DNA of 17,355 bases from Clostridia bacterium. GTDB taxonomy: Bacteria; Bacillota; Clostridia; Oscillospirales; Butyricicoccaceae. Shown piece by piece: positions 13,425 to 17,355 of the stretch. The notes below the pieces were generated by a model. The model ran no database searches. It was not told where the DNA came from and saw nothing but the letters and a program-made list of their open reading frames with translations. How positions within the stretch are numbered: position 1 is the stretch's first letter; every line of letters starts with the position of its first letter. The translations under genes and the position numbers were made by a program. The stretch lies in assembly GCA_900763355.1 (NCBI GenBank), contig CAAFJY010000111.1, positions 1 through 17,355 of the forward strand, read 5' to 3'.

Positions 13425-14564
13425 GTGCTGCGCAGAGCGTTCCGTGGCGTCAAGCGCTATCTTCAACAGACCGATCTTCTCCTGATGATCCTGGCCCTGG
13501 TCATCTGCGTATTCGGTCTGATCCTCATCTACAGCGGCTGTCAGAGCGTGGCCAAGGTCAGCCCCCATCGGGTGATGCTGGTCCAGTGCATCGGGATTGC
13601 GGCGGGCTTTTTGGGGATGATTCTCCTCTCCCTGGTGGATTTCACACGATTCCCTTGGCTGTGGATCTTTGCGGCGGTGTTCAATCTCCTGTTCCAGTTG
13701 TCCCTGGCGGTGCTGGGCAAGGAGGTGGGAGGCAACAAGAGCTGGATCCCGCTTCCCGGGGGCATCAATGTCCAGCCCGGCGAGGTGGGCAAGGTCATCT
13801 TTATCTATACGTTGGCCAGCCACATGGAGCTCATCCGGGACAAGAAAAACCGCTTCTGGCCCATGGTCACCCTGGTGGCCCACACCATGATCACCATGGG
13901 GGCGGTGTTCATCATCTCCCGGGACCTGGGGGTGGCTCTCATGTATCCCTTGATCTTCATCGCCATGCTGCTGGCCAGCGGTGTCTCCCTCTGGTGGATG
14001 GGAGCCGCGGCGGTGTGCGGCGCGGGAGCCATGCCGGTTTTGTGGCATTTCATGAGCAAAGGGCAGCGCCTGCGCATCCTCGTGCTCTTTGACCCCTCTC
14101 TCTCGGAGCGCTATGCCTGGCAGGGGAAGCAGACACAGCTGGCCATCAGCAGCGGTCAGCTCACCGGCGAGGGCCTTCTCAGCGGGGCCCGGATCCAGGG
14201 AGGCTGGGTGCCGGAGAGCCACACCGACTCCATCTTCTCCACCTGCGGCGAGGAGCTGGGCTTTGTGGGCAGCATGGCTCTTTTGCTTCTGCTGGGGCTG
14301 CTGGTCTTCCGCATCTATTACGATGCCTGGCGGTCCACCGACCGGTTCAGCAGTCTCCTGTGCGTGGGAGTTGGCAGCATGTTCATGTGGCAGATCGGCA
14401 TCAACGTGGGGATGAATCTGGGGATCTTCCCGGTCATCGGCCTGCCGCTGCCCCTGGTGAGCTATGGGGGGACCTCGGTCCTCACCACCCTGACGGCCCT
14501 GGGCCTGGTGTGCGGCGCGGTGCGGCGCATCAAGCCCAACTGGATCCGCTCACCGGACGACTGA
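13425..14564 (+). CDS. FtsW/RodA/SpoVE (SEDS) family peptidoglycan glycosyltransferase
   Basis: The product is 379 residues with about ten membrane segments. SEDS proteins polymerise lipid II into glycan strands with a partner class B PBP during elongation, division or sporulation. Visible motifs are WIPLPGGINVQPGEVGKV (107-123), SRDLGVALM (165-173), PESHTDSIF (263-271) and NLGIFPVIGLPLPLVSYGG (331-349). Asp268 in HTDSIF is probably the position essential in RodA. GTG 13425 is chosen as start because GGGAGG at 13412-13417 is well spaced; an ATG at 13362 lies upstream of the promoter. The short soluble N-terminus and RodA-like motifs fit RodA slightly better than FtsW, but no neighbouring PBP or mre gene settles it. 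Confidence 0.92.
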   Translation: MLRRAFRGVKRYLQQTDLLLMILALVICVFGLILIYSGCQSVAKVSPHRVMLVQCIGIAAGFLGMILLSLVDFTRFPWLWIFAAVFNLLFQLSLAVLGKEVGGNKSWIPLPGGINVQPGEVGKVIFIYTLASHMELIRDKKNRFWPMVTLVAHTMITMGAVFIISRDLGVALMYPLIFIAMLLASGVSLWWMGAAAVCGAGAMPVLWHFMSKGQRLRILVLFDPSLSERYAWQGKQTQLAISSGQLTGEGLLSGARIQGGWVPESHTDSIFSTCGEELGFVGSMALLLLLGLLVFRIYYDAWRSTDRFSSLLCVGVGSMFMWQIGINVGMNLGIFPVIGLPLPLVSYGGTSVLTTLTALGLVCGAVRRIKPNWIRSPDD

Positions 14565-14580
14565 GCGGATAAAAAACAAG

Positions 14581-14619
14581 AAAGCCGCCGTTCCGGACCC
14601 GGAACGGCGGCTTTTTTTT
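14581..14619 (+). terminator. Intrinsic terminator after the SEDS gene
   Basis: Arms 14581-14595 and 14600-14614 form a perfect 15-bp stem with loop GACC, followed by a run of eight Ts ending at 14619. It lies 16 bases after the stop codon. The convergent gene on the minus strand ends at 14625; in that direction a short A/T tract could give partial termination too. Confidence 0.95.
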
Positions 14620-14624
14620 CGTTT

Positions 14625-15626
14625 TTACTGATAATCGCACACCAGGAAGAGGGGCTTGATGACCGCCACCTCGTCATATTCCTCCTGAGTCACCTGCACC
14701 GAGGAATTGAGGGCGCGGAGATCGCTTTTCAGCACCTCCAGCGCCTCCTTGGCGGTCTGGGCCCGGCCCTCCCGCAGGATGCGGATCATCCGGGTGAGGA
14801 CGATGGGGTGGGCATATTGTGCCGGGACGGGGAAGCGGGCGGGGACGGCCTCCTGTATGTCCGCCAGAGCCTTTTCCCAGTTGCGGGCCACCGTCTTGCG
14901 GTTGTTCCGGGCGGTGGGGAGCACCTGAGCCCCGGAGAAGAAGAAGATGGCCGCCAAACCCATGAGGGCGAAATAGATCCCCGTTTGGTCCTTTTCCGTC
15001 AGCTTGAGGATGCCATAGACCATGGCCGCGGCCCCCGCCAGGACGATGGCCAGCGCTACCCATTTATAGGCCGGGTTGGTGCGGTCATTGATTCTTTTTG
15101 CCTTGGCGGCGGCGGCAAGCCGGCCGGTCTTGTCCGGAATCTTGTCCAGAACGGCCTGGGCACGCTCCAGATCCTCCCGGGCGCTCTCGGCCTGGGTGGA
15201 AAGCTGGGGGAGATAGCGGGCGGCCTCCTCCGCAGCGCGCTCGTCCAGCCGCTGCTGGGCCTTGACGCTGCGGCGGGGGATCTCCGGCCGGACCTGGGCC
15301 AGATAGTCCAGCAGCCGGTCCACATCCTCTTCGTGCTTGAAGTTGCACTGCTTTTCGGTCCCGTCGCCATATTCCACCACCAGATAGGGGATGGCGCCGA
15401 ACACACCCTTGCCGGTAAAGCCGCCCTGGCTCATGGCCACCCGCTTGAACGCCCGGCGGACGGACTCCAGGGGGAGATAATACCGCCGGTCAACGAAAAA
15501 GCTGTTGAGATAGAGGGCCTTGGCCCCCACGCCGCAGGGACCGAAGCGGCGGCAGTTCTTTTTGTCCTCGGCCAGGGCCTCCCGCTCCAGGGGCTGGCCG
15601 CCCAGGCAAACCGGTGCAAAGATCAT
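14625..15626 (-). CDS. Unrecognised two-TM membrane protein with PH-like N-terminal region
   Basis: The product is 333 residues and I do not recognise a named family. Residues 33-110 look like a small PH/GRAM-type beta domain (KALYLNSFFVDRRYYLPLESV, then a GAIPYLVVEYGDG strand pair). Residues 115-180 are a charged, probably coiled-coil helix with many Ala, Glu and Arg residues. Two membrane segments lie at about 188-206 and 214-232, followed by a cytosolic helical tail. Cys7, Cys25 and Cys31 near the start are a possible small metal site. There is no signal peptide. ATG 15626 is chosen because AAGGAGG lies about 8 bases upstream; a longer frame to 15689 would run through the cstA terminator. 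It follows the CstA gene on the same strand but behind that terminator. Confidence 0.75.
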   Translation of the reverse strand: MIFAPVCLGGQPLEREALAEDKKNCRRFGPCGVGAKALYLNSFFVDRRYYLPLESVRRAFKRVAMSQGGFTGKGVFGAIPYLVVEYGDGTEKQCNFKHEEDVDRLLDYLAQVRPEIPRRSVKAQQRLDERAAEEAARYLPQLSTQAESAREDLERAQAVLDKIPDKTGRLAAAAKAKRINDRTNPAYKWVALAIVLAGAAAMVYGILKLTEKDQTGIYFALMGLAAIFFFSGAQVLPTARNNRKTVARNWEKALADIQEAVPARFPVPAQYAHPIVLTRMIRILREGRAQTAKEALEVLKSDLRALNSSVQVTQEEYDEVAVIKPLFLVCDYQ

Positions 15627-15651
15627 GGCTTGTGCCTCCTTGTCTGATGTG

Positions 15652-15685
15652 AAAAAGGGGCGGCGGGAGGGAGCTCCCGCCGCCC
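15652..15685 (-). terminator. Intrinsic terminator after the CstA-family gene
   Basis: Arms 15658-15669 and 15674-15685 form a 12-bp GC stem with a four-base loop. On the minus strand it is followed by CTTTTT (15657-15652). It starts 12 bases after the cstA-like stop codon. Confidence 0.85.
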
Positions 15686-15697
15686 GCATTCGGGGTG

Positions 15698-17218
15698 TTA
15701 TTTCTTCAGAGTGTCATAATGGGGCTGGGTGTGACGCTTCTTAATGGTGTAGAGGAAGATGCCCAGGAAGAGCGCCGCCACCAGGATGCCGATGGGGTAG
15801 GCCACAGCAGTGTTGTAAATGACAGCGCCGTCGGCGGTCTTCTTGTTGATGAACTGACCCAGGCACTCATTGCCCAGGAGGAAGTAGGTGACAGAGACCG
15901 CGCTCATAAAGGTAGCGGGGACAGCGGTGATCCAGTAGTTTTTCTTCTCATAGAAGAGGTACATGGAGGCGGCCCACAGGACGATCATGGCCAGCGTCTG
16001 GTTGGTCCAGCTGAAGTAACGCCAGATGATGGAGTAGTCGATCTTGCCCAGGGCGTTGCCCACACCCAGGATGGCGCCCACGCCCAGGACGGGGATGCAC
16101 AGCATCAGGCGGTTCTTCCAGCTCTTCTGGTCCAGCTTGAACCAGTCGGCCAGCACCAGACGGGCGGAACGGAAAGCCGTGTCGCCGGAGGTGATGGGGC
16201 AGGCAATGACGCCCAGCATGGCCAGCGCCACGCCGACGCTGCCCATGGTCTTGACGCACACGTCATAGATGGCGGCGGACTGACCGTTGGCCAGAGCGGC
16301 CTGGAGGCCGGTGTTGAGGCCGCCGGTGACTTCATAGAGAGCGCAGCCGGCAGCAGCCCAGATCAGAGCGATGATGCCCTCAGAGACCATCGCGCCGTAG
16401 AAGACGAAGTGGCCCTGCTTCTCGCTCTTCATGCAGCGAGCCATGAGGGGGCTCTGGGTGGCATGGAAGCCGGAAATGGCGCCGCAGGCCACGGTGATGA
16501 ACATGAAGCTCCAGATGGGGGTCCCGGCGGGATGCATGGAACCGAAGTGATCCCAGATCTCGGGGATGGTGTACTCAGGCTTGACAAAGATGCCGATGGC
16601 CACGCCCACGGCCATGATGATCAGGCAGATGCCGAACACGGGGTAGATCTTGCCGATGATCTTGTCGATGGAAATGAAGGTGGCGATGAAGTAATAGGCC
16701 AGGACGATGATGAGCCAGAACAGGGTGGTGGTCACCACGCCGGTGGAGCCGCCGTTTTTGAACAGGGTGACGATCAGGCCGGCGGGGCCCACGGCGAACA
16801 CCGTGCCCACCATCACCAGCAGCACCACGCTGAAGACACGCATGACGTTCTTCATGGCGCCGCCCAGGTAGATGCCGGAGATCTCGGAGATGGAAGCGCC
16901 GTTGTTGCGCTCACTCATCATACCGGAGAAATAGTCATGGACAGCACCGGCGAAAATGGTACCGAAGGTGATCCACAGGAACACGATGGGTCCCCAAAGA
17001 GCACCCTGGAGTGCGCCGAAGATGGGGCCCAGACCCGCGATGTTCAGAAGCTGGATCATAAACAGCTTCCACTGGGGAAGGACCACATAGTCAACGCCGT
17101 CGTTGATCTTCACGGCCGGGGTCTCGCGGTCATCGGGACCAAAGGTGTTTTCCACGACCTTGCCGTAGACCAGGTAGCCGCCGATCAGAAGTGCCAGACA
17201 GAGCAAAAAGCTGATCAT
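15698..17218 (-). CDS. cstA: CstA-family carbon starvation / peptide or pyruvate transporter
   Basis: The product is 506 residues with at least 13 hydrophobic segments. Family motifs are QLLNIAGLGPIFGALQGALWGP near 57-80, HDYFSGMMSERN, SGFHATQSPLMARCM, and CPITSGDTAFRSARLVLADW toward the middle. Proteins of this family in E. coli (CstA, BtsT) take up peptides or pyruvate. This one is the shorter clostridial form, well below the about 700 residues of the E. coli proteins. The start ATG 17218 has AAGGAGG upstream. The substrate cannot be chosen from sequence. Codon choice looks less extreme in GC than in neighbours and the coding sequence is highly conserved in style, suggesting strong expression; this is an impression only. 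Confidence 0.93.
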   Translation of the reverse strand: MISFLLCLALLIGGYLVYGKVVENTFGPDDRETPAVKINDGVDYVVLPQWKLFMIQLLNIAGLGPIFGALQGALWGPIVFLWITFGTIFAGAVHDYFSGMMSERNNGASISEISGIYLGGAMKNVMRVFSVVLLVMVGTVFAVGPAGLIVTLFKNGGSTGVVTTTLFWLIIVLAYYFIATFISIDKIIGKIYPVFGICLIIMAVGVAIGIFVKPEYTIPEIWDHFGSMHPAGTPIWSFMFITVACGAISGFHATQSPLMARCMKSEKQGHFVFYGAMVSEGIIALIWAAAGCALYEVTGGLNTGLQAALANGQSAAIYDVCVKTMGSVGVALAMLGVIACPITSGDTAFRSARLVLADWFKLDQKSWKNRLMLCIPVLGVGAILGVGNALGKIDYSIIWRYFSWTNQTLAMIVLWAASMYLFYEKKNYWITAVPATFMSAVSVTYFLLGNECLGQFINKKTADGAVIYNTAVAYPIGILVAALFLGIFLYTIKKRHTQPHYDTLKK

Positions 17219-17289
17219 TGTTGTTTCCTCCTTTTTACACGATCTACTTTTTTTCGGCGGACCGATCCCAGCCCACCGTTTATGCACTC

Positions 17290-17317
17290 ATTTTATAAAT
17301 TTTCCTGCAAATTTCAA
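17290..17317 (-). promoter_or_regulatory. Candidate promoter of the CstA-family gene
   Basis: On the minus strand TTGAAA (17317-17312) and TAAAAT (17295-17290) are 16 bases apart in an AT-rich stretch, leaving a leader of about 65 bases. The region 17219-17355 otherwise shows no gene. Confidence 0.5.
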
Positions 17318-17355
17318 TTATCAGATTGGAAAAAATTTTGGTTAAATTCGTGAGT

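Noticed and set aside
15695..17353. Long plus-strand open frame opposite the CstA-family gene
   Set aside because: The His/Asp/Gly-rich composition is the antisense of a membrane protein. The minus strand encodes an unmistakable CstA protein.

Overview
The window is GC-rich, with dense genes, AGGAGG-type ribosome binding sites, sigma-A-type promoters and intrinsic terminators. Gene content (a MATE pump with a co-transcribed BmrR-like regulator, a DUF5662 protein, an M20 amidohydrolase, tsaE-tsaB-rpiB-upp, a short CstA) suggests a GC-rich anaerobic Clostridia member of the Oscillospiraceae (Flavonifractor/Lawsonibacter-like) type. That placement is an inference from style and content, not from a marker gene.

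Left part (1-4700). The tail of an unidentified gene ends in a strong terminator. A GNAT acetyltransferase gene follows, broken by a one-base insertion. Next is a two-gene operon, a MATE exporter overlapping a BmrR-like MerR regulator, behind a promoter with the 19-bp spacer typical of MerR control. The regulator's last 20 residues are encoded by a hairpin-rich repeat that runs into the intergenic region. A second small MerR regulator (minus strand) lies divergently from a ZIP metal transporter, with a clear dyad operator in its own promoter.

Middle (4700-10700). A minus-strand C39-like cysteine peptidase with a C-terminal membrane tail and no signal peptide is divergent from an OmpR-type response regulator/histidine kinase pair. 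A DUF5662 protein and an M20 amidohydrolase follow on the minus strand.

Right part (10700-17355). A minus-strand operon tsaE-tsaB-rpiB-upp (tRNA t6A modification, pentose phosphate isomerisation, uracil salvage) starts at a good promoter that is divergent from an FtsW/RodA-family gene. Directly after upp are two tandem units of about 147 bp. Each consists of a GC-rich structured body of about 115 bp followed by an extra 33-bp copy of the upp 3' end including its stop codon. The three tails differ only at third codon positions, so all encode the same ten residues. This is the most unusual feature of the window: it looks like repeated tail-regenerating insertion at the upp stop, or an array of small cassettes. 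The window ends with an unrecognised two-TM protein and a CstA-family transporter, both on the minus strand.

Most long open frames opposite these genes are GC-driven shadows and are not annotated.
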